Notes: a model not told the origin generated them from the sequence alone. A DNA stretch of 64,000 bases from Urophycis tenuis (GCA_036785325.1 JAXIVH010000007.1:3955274-4019273), one strand, 5' to 3'; positions 12,384 to 24,412 are shown, numbered from the stretch's first letter. Translations and numbers: made by a program.

Positions 12384-12908
12384 ACCATGCCTCCATCCCA
12401 AGGCCACTTCTCATGAGTTTGTCATTCCTCTCCTCTGTGGCGTTGTTCAGCCTCCTGCTGTGTTAAAACATTTACCTGCATGGCCATATCCTCTCCTCTT
12501 AACTCACACCCTCTTTACTCTCCTTCTGCACTGTCCCTTTTAGCATCTCTCCTCTCCTCTCATGTGAAACTGTGTGCTACACTGAGAGGATACACGCACA
12601 ATTGGCCAGCTGTAGTCTGGTCGAGAGAGCATGAAATAATCCAATAAGAGAGCGAGAGAGAGGGGGGAGAGAGGGAGAGGGAGAGAGCAAAAGAGAGAGA
12701 GAGGGAGAGAGCAAAAGAGAGAGAGGGAGAGAGAGAGCAAGACAGAGAGAGAGGGGAGAAACTGAGATTGACAGTCAAAAAGAGTGGCAGAACAGAGGGA
12801 CAGCCTGACAGCACACCAGCCAGCCAGACAGACAAAGAGTATTACACAGGCTCGCTGCCAGTCTCTAGTTTGTGTATCGGCGATTATTCCTCCTTTGCCC
12901 CCCCCCCC

Positions 12909-12939
<31 letters not shown>

Positions 12940-13549
12940 ACACACACACTCCCCCCTTCCTCCCTCCCCTCCCCAAGGCATAATGTCTGCAATAACCTTC
13001 AACATTCCACCCCCAACTCAAACGCCCTTCGCTCCCATTTCATTGCATGGATTATGGCCCATCTCACACTTGGCACGGCACTAAGCGCCAGAGATATATT
13101 ATCATATTAGTGGAGAATGATGTAATGCATTCCAAGACATTTTGTCCTTCGCACATCCTCTGGTACCCTCAGCAGATGATGTCACTGGTGATTGTGTGTC
13201 TTGAGTGTAAAAGCGTCCGAGTGTGAGACGTGAGGTGTTGTGTTATCGCCATCTTGTGGTCAAAATATGCAAGTACGTATAGAGTGGATTATAAAAGTAC
13301 GTTTGGCTTCTGTGACGACGAATGATGGCCTTTATTTGAATAACTTTTAAGGGATTGGAATTCTCCGCACTTAATCCGGGTCCATATATATAGATATTAC
13401 CTATTAATAAGGGTTTTTTTCTAAATACTCGAAGACAACGTTACACAATAAGACATAAAACGACAGAAATCATCAATAATTAAAAAGAAGAAAGACTCGA
13501 CGAAGGCTGCCACAATGTAGACTACATACATTGGCCTAGACGTCTAGGC
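11671..13549. other. intergenic, simple repeats only
   Basis: Holds a poly-C run (11787-11814), (CA)n (about 12340-12380), a (GA)n-rich purine block (about 12640-12765) and poly-C next to (CA)n (12899-12949). No exon, RNA gene or transposon end could be supported. Confidence 0.6.
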
Positions 13550-14049
13550 CAGGGGTCCCCAACGCGTCGCTCGTGAGCTACCAGTAGCTCGCAACCTATG
13601 CTCGCAACCCCATTCCAGGTAGCTCGCCAAAGGGTTAATAATATCCAATCAAATTCATAGATGTCCCGCCCCCCTTCTTACACACAATGATGATTTGCCA
13701 ATTAGTTGTCAATCAAACGGTGGTGCTTAAAACTAGAGTCCTTAGTTTAGAGAGAAAGGACTCTCTCTAAATGACTCTACTTAAAACGTACTATTTTCAA
13801 GAAGAGTGGGAAACAGTTGTTTTGTTTCATGAACGTAACGTGATGTTTTAATGCAAAATGTTGTGGACACCAACATTTTGTAAATGTTCAGGCAAAGCAA
13901 GCTTATTCCGTTTGTTTAGGTTGAAATCAACTAGGACAATAAAAGGACAAAAACGGCAATTTAAGTAAAAGTAGCTCGCAGAGGGAAAGAAGGTTGGAGA
14001 CCATAGACATCACATAGCACCTTATAAGATGTCTATGTTGGAGACCCCT
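13550..14049. mobile_element. hAT-like MITE, about 500 bp
   Basis: The terminal repeats are CAGGGGTCCCCAAC on the left and GTTGGAGACCCCT on the right, the classic hAT style. The right end is doubled: GTTGGAGACC occurs at 13993-14002 and again at 14037-14046, with a 10-bp inverted repeat (CATAGACATC / GATGTCTATG, 14002-14011 and 14028-14037) between them. No transposase is encoded. An 8-bp target duplication was not clear. Confidence 0.65.
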
Positions 14050-14469
14050 AGACCTTTTTGCCATGGGGCAAACATGCAGTTCCCATTGACCAGCGTGGCA
14101 CTGGTGTGGGCTTGCTGGTGCGCGTGCTGCCTACAGCAATGCCACGTCCATGGAGTTAAGCGCATGCTCACCTGTAATGAAGCCAATAACTACAACAACA
14201 CGAGCTGTGGCCCGTTCAGCATCTCCATGGAAACTGCTCGTGAGTCAAGGTGATCGTCACCACAAGCCTATTTGGCTGGAAGACATCACTTAAGAAGATG
14301 AGTAAAAGAGTAAACACAGACGGATCCGTATTTTACTCTCTCGACCCTGTCGGGAAACGAATTAAAAAGGGAGATAGCCAAGACTGATTACAACTACTCA
14401 TAGTTGGTGTCACACAATGATCAAATCATTAAACATGATTCTAACCTTTTGGGTTATTGATATCGTTAC

Positions 14470-14835
14470 AGAGGGCAACATTGTCGTACAAATACGTAAA
14501 TTATCGCACCCCTGGCAACAATGTTTGATTTTGTTTTTTGCTGTGTAATTAGATGATCAGTTTCAACGAGTTTCAACTGGGCGTAGATACACCGCTGCTG
14601 TGCCAATAACACAATCTATGGGTTATTGTGAACACACAATTATTACCGGTACACATTTGTGACGTCACCCTCCCAAATCTATTGAAAACATGTGTAAATA
14701 GGCGGCTTTCGAAATGGAGCAAGCATATGTTGCACGTAAGATACATATTTCATTCATGTTATTCCTGTTATGAGGGCACATAGAGAAGTTTGGAGCAGAA
14801 AGGCCCGATGGTTGAAATCGCTTTGAACAAAAAAA
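14470..14835. repeat. interspersed repeat R1, copy 1
   Basis: Runs from about GAGGGCAACATTGTCGTAC to TTGAAATCGCTTTGAAC. It matches a second copy at 16,250-17,434 which is split by a fold-back element. The family is unknown to me. It contains the palindrome-like ACACAATCTATGGGTTATTG and a TGACGTCA-type site. Confidence 0.75.
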
Positions 14836-15057
14836 AAATTGTATTTATGTCTTATCAACATAAACTGTACAGCGTCTATAAAAGCCTCTGCCCAAAACCT
14901 GCCCAACCAGAGGCCAAAACCAACATCAAACTTATAGGGCCACTTACGTCACTATGTCACAGGGCAGGGCAGATTTGGAAACGACTTGTAATGGCTAATC
15001 ATACTGCACCCAGTGGTTGGCTATCATTAGGGGTCTTTACCTCTTTTGAGTTCCAAT

Positions 15058-16245
15058 CACAAATGATGTCATAAAATATGTTGTTGTTGTGAAAATAGTG
15101 TCTGATCACATAAAACCACCATAAACTGCTAATCCACTGTCATTTTGAATCCTCACAGGGTGTTTACATTCATTTATAGTAGATAAGACAGAAAATATTG
15201 CTCAAAACACGGTGATGTTATTGCCATCTCGTGGCCGTATGGTGCAACTACGATGGATAACCCTCAACTTAACTTTATTGGCATCAGATCTTCGCCCAGA
15301 TCATCAGACATTGGGCTATGGTCATATAGTGCTATAGCGCTACCAACAAATCTTTTTTTTTTTTGGTCAACTTTCTGATTGTATACCATCATCTTGGAAT
15401 CACTTGTAATTCTCTTTTGATAAAAGTAGTTGTAGTTTCATGTGTTGGAATGTTTGGCATACAATGTTTATTTGTAATTTGTCAAGGTCATCACCATCCT
15501 GTGGTAGAATCCTGCATTTACCTGACCTTTCAAATGAGGGGTCGAAGGTCAAAATTGAACAATGGGTTGTCAATATATGAAACGTGTCAGGGTTAGCGGT
15601 GGAGATGGACGTGGATGCAGTCGCAGGCACAAGTAGCTATGAGTTATTTATTTGTACTTACAGTGGACAGGTATGGACAGGGAAACAGCAACAGGCGAGC
15701 GACAACTAACATAAACGACTAGACTCGGACAAGGACTCAAGACAGGGCTTAGATACACAAAGAACTAATCACAGACGAAAGACAGGTGAGGGAACGAGGT
15801 ACAGGTAAACACAACAGGGCAACCAACAAAGGAGGGAGAACACAGAGGGTGAACAGGACACAGGGGAAACACAGAGCAAATCAACCAAAACATGACAACC
15901 AGAAGACCCAGACACAGCATGACATAACGCAACATGTAATTTACTGTCACTGTTAAACTGCACTCTTTGCGTGGGTTTGCATTGGATTTATTGGGTTTTT
16001 TTTGAAGACTCAGCCTGAACATGCCTCTACTAAAACCTTTCTAGCGTTGTATTTCAATTTATTGGCATCACATCTTGACCCAGGTAGACCTACTCATCAG
16101 ACATTGGGGACTAGACCCCTGTGCATAACTGTATGGCTACCTGAATAATCTCGCTCATCCTATGCATTCAGCTGTTATTTGAATTCAATTCATAGCAGGA
16201 GACTGTTGTCTTTATTGGTCATTCTCTGTATTTTTTGGTACTGAG
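15058..16245. repeat. interspersed repeat R2, copy 1 (interrupted)
   Basis: Two blocks (about 15,058-15,580 and 15,940-16,245) match 62,896-63,740 near the right end of the window in the same order and orientation. Each block contains the phrase TTATTGGCATCA followed by ATCTTGACCCAGG or a close variant, so the repeat has an internal duplication. The gap between the blocks is filled here by a solo-LTR-like insertion. Confidence 0.8.
15585..15925. mobile_element. solo-LTR-like insertion inside repeat R2
   Basis: The sequence begins TGTCAGGGTTAGCGG and ends GCATGACAT, that is TGTCA...TGACA ends. It is flanked by AACG on both sides, and the right-hand R2 copy at 63,440-63,470 lacks it. The ~340-bp size fits a solo LTR or a non-autonomous element; no coding sequence is present. 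Confidence 0.5.
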
Positions 16246-16249
16246 AGAG

Positions 16250-17434
16250 GCAAAAATTGTCGTAGGCCTACAAATAGGCATAAGTTAATTATCGCACCCC
16301 TGGCAACTCTCAGTACGCTTACATGCAGCAAGAAATTTGAATTTCTGATCAGATCAGATAATGACATGCGTAAGACCGGATCACTTGTCCGAGTATAGGC
16401 CTACATGCCGTTCAGAGAATCGGATTAACAGCCGGAGCATGGCTGACTCCGGACACTATGTGGCGCTGTGCATGCGCAGAATGCAAAATCCGATTCAGAT
16501 CCGATTGCTGAGTATACATGCCGTTAAAAGTCAGACTATGAACGAATTATCTAGCAGTACGTTTACATGCAGCAAGAAATTCTAATTTCTAATAAGACAT
16601 CGTTCAGACTTTTAAAGTGCATGTAAACACCTTAATCCAACCTACTTCGGACATCTCAAAATCGGATAACAACACCTTATCCGATTTTTATCCGATTTTG
16701 AGATGTCCGAAGTAGGTTGGATTAAGGTGTTTACATGCACTTCAAAAGTCCGAACGATGTCTTATAAAATTAGAAATTCGAATTTTTTAATCGTATAAGA
16801 CATCGTTCGGACTTTTAAAGTGCATGTAAACACCTTAATCCGACCTACATCGGACCTACTTCGGACATCTCAAAATCGGATAACAACAAATTTGTTCATA
16901 GTCGGACTTTTAACGACATGTATACTCAGCAATCGGATCTGAATCGGATTTTGCATTCCGCGCATGCGCAGTGGCATTCTGCGCGTGCACAGCGCCACAT
17001 AGCGTCCGGAGTCAGCCATGCTCCGGCTGTTAATCCGATTCTCTGAACGGCATGTATACTCGGACAAGTGATCCGGTCTTACGCATGTCATTATCTGATC
17101 CGATCAGAAATTCGAATTTCTTGCTGCATGTAAACGTACTGTGTGTTTTTTGCTGTGTAATTAGATGATCAGTTTCAACAAGTTTCAACAGGGCGTGGGC
17201 TCTGCACTGCTGCTGTGCAAATAACACAATCTATGGGTTATTGTGAACACACAATTATTACCGGTACAAATTTGATGTGATATGACGTCATCCTCCCGGA
17301 TCTCTTTAAAACATTCGAAATAGAGCAAGCGTATGTTGCACGTAAGATACACATTCGTCATTCGTGATATTCCTGAACTGTGGGCACACAGAGAAGTGTG
17401 GGGCAGAAGGATCGATGATTGAAATCGCCTTGAA
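16250..17434. repeat. interspersed repeat R1, copy 2, split by fold-back
   Basis: The left piece (16,250-16,310, with TTATCGCACCCCTGGCAAC) and right piece (17,142-17,434, starting with TTTTTTGCTGTGTAATTAG) match R1 copy 1 where these two parts are contiguous. The 831 bp between them is therefore an insertion. Confidence 0.75.
16311..17141. mobile_element. fold-back element with nested palindromes
   Basis: The outer arms (about 16,311-16,553 and 16,887-17,141) are near-perfect reverse complements, with ends CAGTACGCTTACATGCAGC and GCTGCATGTAAACGTACTG. The centre begins with another CAGTACGTTTACATGCAGC end at 16,555. It contains the same ~75-bp segment (GTGCATGTAAACACCTTAATC...) three times, the middle copy inverted, giving a second hairpin at 16,597-16,780. 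There is no ORF. The superfamily is not assigned. Confidence 0.85.
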
Positions 17435-17439
17435 CAATA

Positions 17440-17600
17440 TATAAGCGCCCGGGGAGCAAGTTGGGGTTCAGTGCCTTGCTCACGGACACACACTAACCCA
17501 CGTGTGCACAGTTGGAGGAGGGGGATTGAGGGGATCGAATCGCCAACCTTACCGTTTGTGGATGACCCGCTCTGTCCACTGAGCTTCTGCCTGGATAAGC
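17440..17600 (-). mobile_element. tRNA-derived SINE fragment
   Basis: Read on the - strand it starts AGGCAGAAGCTCAGTGGACAG (box A-like) and has a box B-like GATTCGATCCC about 35 bases on. Its downstream body shares GGGGAGCAA...TTGGGGTTCAGTG...CTTGCTCA with the SINE at 25,850-26,045. The hAT target site at 17,594-17,601 lies in its edge. Confidence 0.65.
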
Positions 17601-17601
17601 T

Positions 17602-18837
17602 CAGGGCCGGCCCGAGGCATAAGCAAACTAAGCGGCCACTTGGGGCCCCTTGGCCACCAGCCCCCCACCCCCCCCCCCCAAAAAAAAAAAAAAAATTTTT
17701 TTTTTTTTTAGTTTTCTGGAATAATTGTCATTGTTGAACCCTTGTTGTTATTATTCTTAATTTTTAGCATTCAATTTGGACTGTTATAAGAAGTAAACCA
17801 CACTTAAGCGTTTCACTTCAAATATGAGAGTTAAGAATAAATGTGTGATTTCAGTACCCTCTAAGGTTAAAAAGACACTACTTTGGGGTAAATAACTACT
17901 ATATTAATACAAGGGTGGATGACTCTCTTAATGGGGCCCCAGATCAAATATAGAATGTGTTATGTCTTAATACCCATAACCTTATTAAGAATAAGGGGTA
18001 TGAATGAATACCCCTTATTCATTCATACCCCCAAGTGGTATGAATGCATACTTATGTATGAATAAGACCCCCTTATTCATACAAAATGGGTTATGGGTTG
18101 ATGTCTGAATGGGGCCCCTCAGTTTGATAGCCCAGGATATGTGGTGTGATATATCTGAAAGCCCTCTAAATCATGAAATTCTGCTTATGACACAATGTCT
18201 GTGTCAAACCCTGAATGTATGTAATCAATTATGGACTTAACTTTGAATCCAAAATATAGGCCAGGCCTTTAAAGTAGGCTTATGGTTTGGGGGCAGCTAA
18301 ACCCAGTGCTGTATCTGTTCACCTGTGCAGGGCCTGCAAGTCAGGTTATAGGCTATGAATCTGAACAAATTAAGGTATTGTCCATCTCAGGGGCGAAGCC
18401 GGGGGGTGGCTTTCGGGGCTGAAGCCCCGAATCTCACTTCAACCAAATAGTTATTGTTTCTTTCCATTAAATAGTATTGTCTTGAGCAGGCCCTGCAACT
18501 GAAAATATAGGCTATGAATTAGAAGGGATTTAGGATTTGCCAGTGTCCAGCAGGTCACCCTAAAAGGGACTAGAATGCAGGAAATCGCATCTTAGAAATT
18601 AAAAATTTTCTGGGGGAGAACCCCCAGACCCCCCTCTGGACTAAACCCCGGATGTACACAAAGTCTGGCTCCACCCCTGGCCCATCTCCAGCTGGCCATC
18701 CCTAAAATGAACCAGAATACAGGAAATCACATCTACTAAATTCACATTCTGGTGAGTCCACAGTGGTGGGACAGGGGCCCAAAAAGGTTTCAATCAAATT
18801 CTGCTTAGGGCCCCCAAAAGGCTAGGGATCTGGCCTG
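17602..18837. mobile_element. hAT element with 8-bp target duplication
   Basis: Ends CAGGGCCGGCCC and GGATCTGGCCTG are flanked on both sides by GATAAGCT (17,594-17,601 and 18,838-18,845), a perfect 8-bp duplication typical of hAT transposition. The interior has a poly-C/poly-A/poly-T stretch (17,670-17,712) and ATTCATAC/TATGAATA inverted repeats (17,995-18,080), and no transposase. A second MITE is nested at 18,388-18,679. Confidence 0.8.
18388..18679 (+). mobile_element. nested hAT MITE, family M1, copy 1
   Basis: Ends are CAGGGGCGAAGCC and GGCTCCACCCCTG, flanked by GTCCATCT (18,380-18,387) and GCCCATCT (18,680-18,687), a 7/8 target duplication. A truncated copy in the opposite orientation lies at 62,576-62,892, sharing GGCTTTCGGGGCTGAAGCCC and the AGACTTTGTGTACATCCGGG end. 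Confidence 0.8.
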
Positions 18838-19589
18838 GATAAGCTACATTAAAAAATATACGTTTTGGGAGCCAACCAATGGAACTGAAGAACTAGCCTG
18901 CCTACCTTATCTGGTAACATAGCAGAAACATAGAAAAAAAAATCAGATGCTTTTAGAGGCTTGTCTATTTTAAAGTGATGGTTCGGAGTGAAATTCACCC
19001 TGAGGTAATTTACACCAATAGTCATGCTAAATACCCCCTCGGATGCATTTTTAGCGACGGTCAATATTTATCAAGTTTAGGGTTATCATGGGTAATTTTA
19101 CTTTTACTCTGAGTAGAATTTAGGCAAAGTAAAGATACTTTTACTCAATTACAATTTTTCAGTACTCTTTCCACCTCTGATCACCAGTAACACCAAATGT
19201 CCTGTGGGATGTGTGAAAGGCAATACTAAGAGGTAAAGGAATAACTTTCACTGCTTACAGGAAAAAGGAATAACAAAGAAAAGAAACTCACTAGAAATAG
19301 AGTCAATAATTAAGAAATTAGAAACTCAACACTCTACTTAAAGAGACCGACAACTATTGGCCCAACTAAAATGTACCCAACAAGGAGTAAATATGATCTA
19401 TGATGAAAAATGACGTTCACCAAATAAAAATATGATGAAACTGGTCTTAAGGCGTCAACGCTTCTGTCGTGGAAATTACCTAAACAACAAACAAGAAGAT
19501 TTACAAAATAGGAAACCCAAATAGTAATAACATGTGTCACAAACTTTTCTTTCTTATTATTGACATATCTGTATCTTACCTCAATAGGA

Positions 19590-21355
19590 GCTCACCAGAT
19601 TAGTGTACTGACTCCAGAGATAACCATCACTGAACTGGTATTGCCATCTCCCGACTGAAGGTGAATGAAACACCTGGATCCGATGGTTCTATCGGTGAAT
19701 GGTACAAAACCTTCAAGTCTGACTTGATGCCAGTGCTCCTTAGATGCTTTAACTACACCCTGAAAGAGAGACAGACCCCCCCCCCCCCCCCCCATGGAGC
19801 CAAGCAGTAATATCAATAACCCCTAAAGAGGACAAGGATAAGGGAGAATGTAGTTCATATAGGCCAATATGTATTTTAAATTAGATTACTATTTGCATCA
19901 ATTATTGGCAAAAGCATTGAATATATATTATTGTATTGTCTCTGCATTGTAAGGGTTGGTATTGGGGATTTTGAATATCGTAGATTCAAGGACGAAACGG
20001 TAGGGTGGGCTGAGGTAAGGTAGACCAAAAAAGGTCTAGCTTCGCCACTGATTTTCATCATTATTATGGTGGGTTTTTTATTTCTTTATTTGACGGCACA
20101 GAGATCCGGGCTATAGCCTCGAATGCCCGGGTCTAATGATGTGCCTGACAGGCTGGATCGGGGAACCGGGACAGAAGACAGGCGAACAGAGATCAGGAAG
20201 GGCAAGGCAGAGATCGGAGTCGGGGACAGGCAGGATCGGGAAACCGGGACAGGTGGCAGGAGAATTGCTGGAGAGACTTGCATGCGGTAAACAGCAAAGA
20301 CAATCTGGCACCAGGTAAATAGTGAAGGGCTGATGTGTAGCCTTCGCTCATCGCCTGATGCGGGGCACCTGCAAGATTGAATGAACAAGTAGCGGAGGGG
20401 GCAATTGTCCTGAGTTATATACTAAGTCATGACAATATCAGACGAACATTGCATGTAGTTGACAATGTGAGGAACTAAGATCAGAGCTAAAATCACTGGT
20501 ATGTTGGTGCAATCCGGCCTATTAACGATTTTACTGGCGCCCGGCTAAAATCACTGGTATGCTGGTATAACCAGGACTATTCAGCCAAATTGAAAGATTT
20601 GGAACTGATGCAAATCGAGGTACCAGCACAGTCTATAGGTAAATGCCAACAGCAGGATTCTTATATTGTTAAACCAAACCAATGGACCAAGGTAGCACAT
20701 AGAGCATAGTTTAAGACCTCCTAAGGTTTTACCTTGAGAAGCGTGAAAGAATACTAAAATGGGTGGCATACGATCCAGCTTTTAAGCCCTCGGCCCTGGA
20801 TATGTTATTTAGACTGTGGACAGCTAATGGTGTAACAGCTTACTGCACTATAGCTAGTGGTAGTGGTTATTGGAGTCTTTTAGCCACCTTACTAATGTAT
20901 ATAATGTTGAGAAAAAAGAATTCTTGAGATATCTCCAGGTCAGAGATCATTTTTACATTTCCATTTCCATTTAGTTTTTAACAGACTCCTTTAAACAAAG
21001 AGACTTAATAAGTACATTTGATAGAATTATTTTAATACGAAAATCAAACAAATGGAGGATAGTGAACCAAACGTGATTCATAGTTACTGATGCATATAAG
21101 ACAACAAACATCTTGTATTACATATATTCAATAGACTACAAAACTCAAAAAATGATTCTACTGTCTTGGTCAATGTTGGTAAATGGTAGAGGGAATCCAG
21201 CCTGGAGATATCCAAGGATGATTGGTCTGATATTTGGGAGGCTCAAGATAGGACTATCAACTCAACACCCTGGTGAGCATTCTGTTGGAAGAACATACTA
21301 TGACATAATAAGACACTTTTGTCCAAAATGTAAATTTATACAGCAAATACTGTAA
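19590..21355 (+). mobile_element. degenerate L1-like LINE (copy A)
   Basis: Reading fragments on the + strand resemble L1/Tx1-type reverse transcriptase: a TPGSDG-like start of the fingers, LLRCFNYTL, AVISITPKE and YRPICILN at 19,660-19,885, then DPAFKP...RLW and FLRYLQVRDHF near 20,760-20,965, and DDWSDIWEAQ near 21,215. Where other L1s encode a short LPPSW-type turn, this copy has a poly-C tract (19,778-19,793). Many frame changes and a repeat insertion near 20,070-20,440 make it a fossil. It predates the segmental duplication. Confidence 0.6.
20075..20440. repeat. unclassified insertion in the L1 fossil
   Basis: A GC-richer block with repeated ACCGGGACAG and GATCGGG/GATCAGG motifs and an end in AAGTCATGACA interrupts the L1 reading. 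It occurs in both duplication copies (second at about 43,660-44,025). Its composition resembles the TGTCA...TGACA insertion at 15,585, but I cannot place its ends. Confidence 0.4.
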
Positions 21356-21904
21356 GTAGCAGAATACAATAATAAGTGAGTAAGCATCCCCACCACCAAA
21401 GGATGACTGGTTTGCAATTAAATGCAAAGAAATAGAAACTGACCATGGTGCAGGTTTTTTTTTCTATTCTAGCAATTTTCTAGTTGGTAATAAACACATT
21501 TAAACAGTTATCCATTGTATTTGACATTGTAGGGTATCACAAAAAGGAAATATAATAAGGAAAAGTAGGTGAAATGTTAGCCTTTGGCTAACAGGTTAGC
21601 GATGCCCACAATGCATTGTATGACGTCACATCGGGGACTCCGGACAAAAGCCCACCTTGATACCATTGAGAGAGATGAGTAGTGAGAGAGTGACAGTGTC
21701 AGATATATATAAGTAAATATATAGATAGAGATAGCCTAGATAGATAGATGAAATGCAGGAGACGTGGGGCCGGTTCGTTACTTTATTAACCTGTGACAAA
21801 ACACAATACGTTGGATTCTGTAGCAAGGCGGCATGGATCAACACAGTATGCTAATATGAAAAGGAGACTAAATAATAGCTATTCATGTATGCATGTGTAA
21901 TTAT

Positions 21905-22180
21905 AAACTTAGAAAAATGAATAATTTGATCGTTTTACACGGGATGATCAATTCAGTACAGAAATTAACATAGTCAGTAAAACGATCAGCCACAACATCA
22001 GCCCCATTGGGGTCTTCCTCATAAAACATAGACCAGTCCGTACACTCAAAACACTCCTGTAAGTCCTCGCATGCCTCCTTAGACCATACCATACACGCAC
22101 TGACTTTACGGACCAAGGTGGTGTATTTGGATGACAGGAGCACCAGGTTATGGTCCGACCTGCCGACCTCACCGATGCTG
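21905..22180 (-). pseudogene. LINE fragment (endonuclease end/linker), copy A
   Basis: A - strand reading contains GRSDHNLVLL, the catalytic SDH motif of LINE endonucleases. It is followed by a linker with WSKEACEDLQECFECTDW and FTDYVNFC that parallels WSEESYEALQYCFEVTDW and ITDYINFC in the LINE at 57,846-60,405. It stops soon after, so it is a truncated relative of that family. A + strand 3'-tail of the same type (AATTTCCCTCAGGGATTATT then GTCT repeats) lies at 22,610-22,672. Confidence 0.6.
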
Positions 22181-22609
22181 TAGGAGACGACTGCTGCTGG
22201 GTCAGACGCTCCAAATCCTTGTAGCTTCATGCGAATAAATCCACTCCATATAACTAACCACATAAGTCCAAACGTGTGCACTTTAAATCCCGACATATTG
22301 CGTGCGATTCTTGCATTCAAAACAGTGACACGACGGTAAAACAAGACACGGGACAAAAACTTTGTGGTAGCGAGTGGCCAACAGGGCATGCGCCACTTCG
22401 GATATAAGTTTGAATGGTTGTTCTTTCTATGGATAGTTTCCCAACATAATCATGCATTTCTTCATTCGCCCTCTCACGTCTAACCGGTTCGAAATGATAT
22501 GGCCATCATAATTGTTAATTGTGGGTCTTGCCACCTATTCCTCATCCCAGTTACTTTACGTAGAGTGTCTGTCTCTTCTTCCTTTTGCACTGGAGTATTG
22601 TATTGTAAC

Positions 22610-22672
22610 GAATGCAATTTCCCTCAGGGATTATTAAAGTACGTCTGTCTGTCTGTCTGTCTGTCTGTCAGT
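22610..22672 (+). repeat. LINE 3' tail with (GTCT)n, copy A
   Basis: CAATTTCCCTCAGGGATTATTAAAGTA plus (GTCT)n matches the end of the LINE at 60,838-60,893. The copy B counterpart is at about 46,660-46,713. Confidence 0.75.
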
Positions 22673-22949
22673 TAGATGCCATAGTTCTAGTACAAGGCTG
22701 AGGCTACTTCCACCACGTCTCCCCCATGTGACGTCATCGCCCGATTGCGTTAAAAATAACCATCAATACCAAAAACTACAAAAAACTGGACTTTAACACT
22801 ATTTTGGACATTTCTAACTTTATATGCATATCTTGAGTGCTTTATGTACCCATTAATCGAAAGTGATGTTTAACCTTCACCACGGCCTTTAAGACTATGA
22901 TTTGATCCAAAAAAATGGACTTCATACTCCAAGGGAGCCTACCTAGTGT

Positions 22950-23175
22950 ATGATTGAAGTAGCTGAGCAGCAGCTATGCCTGACGATGATGATTGTATAG
23001 TCTACTTGCTGATGGTAATGAAGGAGCTGTGGTAACGTTCCTTTGCGCAGCGTGGATGGAGTAGCCTGGTGCTGAAGGAGCTAGCCAGGGCATTCAGTTT
23101 CATGGAGAAGGTGAGAGGCATTGTCCAGGATGGACCACAGTTTGGCGGTCATCCTCCTCTGCCCCACCCAGTTCT
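22950..23175 (-). pseudogene. LINE C-terminal fragment, copy A
   Basis: On the - strand the reading RRMTAKLWSILDNASH near 23,100-23,165 parallels RRMLSRLRTIMDNASH at the C-terminus of the LINE ending at 60,405. Stops follow. The counterpart in copy B is at about 47,010-47,235. Confidence 0.5.
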
Positions 23176-24029
23176 ATATTGAATTACGCCCCGGGTGAGA
23201 TTCCCTCCGAGCGGCCCACCCCAAAAAAAAAAAATATATTTTTTTTTACACAAACTGTCGTCGCACTCCCGTGTGTTCCCCCACCCCCCCCCCCCCCCCC
23301 CCCCCCAAAGTGCCGCCCCGGGTGGCTGCCCGGTCTGCCCGTGCCTAAAACCCACCTCCTCAATGGAGTCCAGAGAGCACCCCAGGACAGAACTGGCCCT
23401 CCACACCTTTTGTCCAGCCTATTTCTATCTTTTATCTCTCTGGATTTTGGTGTTTTTTTGTGGCTCACATTTCATGACAGCATGGAATCACTTTATGGTG
23501 GTTGCGCTATGACGCCACAGGTGCTGTGGGAAATCAAGAGCTGTTGATAGCATTTGTGGAAGGCTAGTAGTCGTGGCAATGTTTTTGCTGTTATGTTGAT
23601 GTAAACTGAATCCAGCTAAACATGAATATATCATCTGCCTACAGCAGTGGTTGCTCCTGACAAATTTCTCAGGGGGGGCAACTGTTGCACTGATGGCTAA
23701 GATGACCTGTTCCATGGGTAAAATAATAATAAATCAATGTCAGATAGCCAACTTTAAAGTGTTACATTGCATTGTTTGATTTGGTTTTGGTTATTACTTT
23801 TTTACTTGTTTACTTTTTTAAATTTCATATTTCTATTTTATTGTACAGTATTATATTCTATTTAGATTTAGATTTAGATAGATTGGCGGAAATAACCGCC
23901 AGGCACACGATACCGCCACCTCTCCGAAGCGTCCATCGTGTAGCCAGCGGCGAACGTTCCGGCAGGGAACCCAGGCCGAACCCAGGCTTCTCGTCGAGAA
24001 GATGGTGTCAATTGCACTGAGAGACCAGT

Positions 24030-24412
24030 TAATCATCCATCCATCCATCCATTATCGTAACCGCTTATCCTCTACGAGGGTCGAGCCAATCCCAGCTGCA
24101 ATGGGCGAGAGGCGGGGTACACCCTGGACAGGTCGCCAGGCCAGGCCCTATCACAAGGCTAACAGACAAACAACCATTCACACTCACATACACACCTATG
24201 GTCAATTTAGAGACACCAATTAACCTAATCCCCAACCTGCATGTTTTCGGTCTGTGGGAGGAAGCCGGAGTACCCAGAGAGAACCCAAGCAAGCACGGGG
24301 AGAACATGCAAACTCCACACAGAAAGGTCCCGGGTCCCAGGTGGATTCGAACCCAGAACCCTCTTGCTGTGAGGCGACAGTGCTAACCACTGCACCACCG
24401 TGCCGCACCAGT
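24030..24412 (-). mobile_element. tRNA-derived SINE, copy A
   Basis: On the - strand the head reads GCGGCACGGTGGTGCAGTGG (box A: TGGTGCAGTGG, 24,387-24,397 complement) and GGTTCGAATCC (box B, 24,343-24,353 complement), correctly spaced for RNA polymerase III. The body carries the widespread teleost repeat with AACATGCAAACTCCACAC and CTGTGGGAGGAAGCC, ending in a CATC tandem tail at about 24,034-24,052. Confidence 0.8.

Noticed and set aside
21901..22389. 162-codon - strand ORF as a host gene
   Set aside because: Its second half aligns with the linker of the LINE at 57,846-60,405; the first half has no recognisable content.
24343..24412. tRNA gene call from good A and B boxes
   Set aside because: The 3' half lacks a tRNA acceptor stem and runs into a dispersed repeat body; it is a SINE head.
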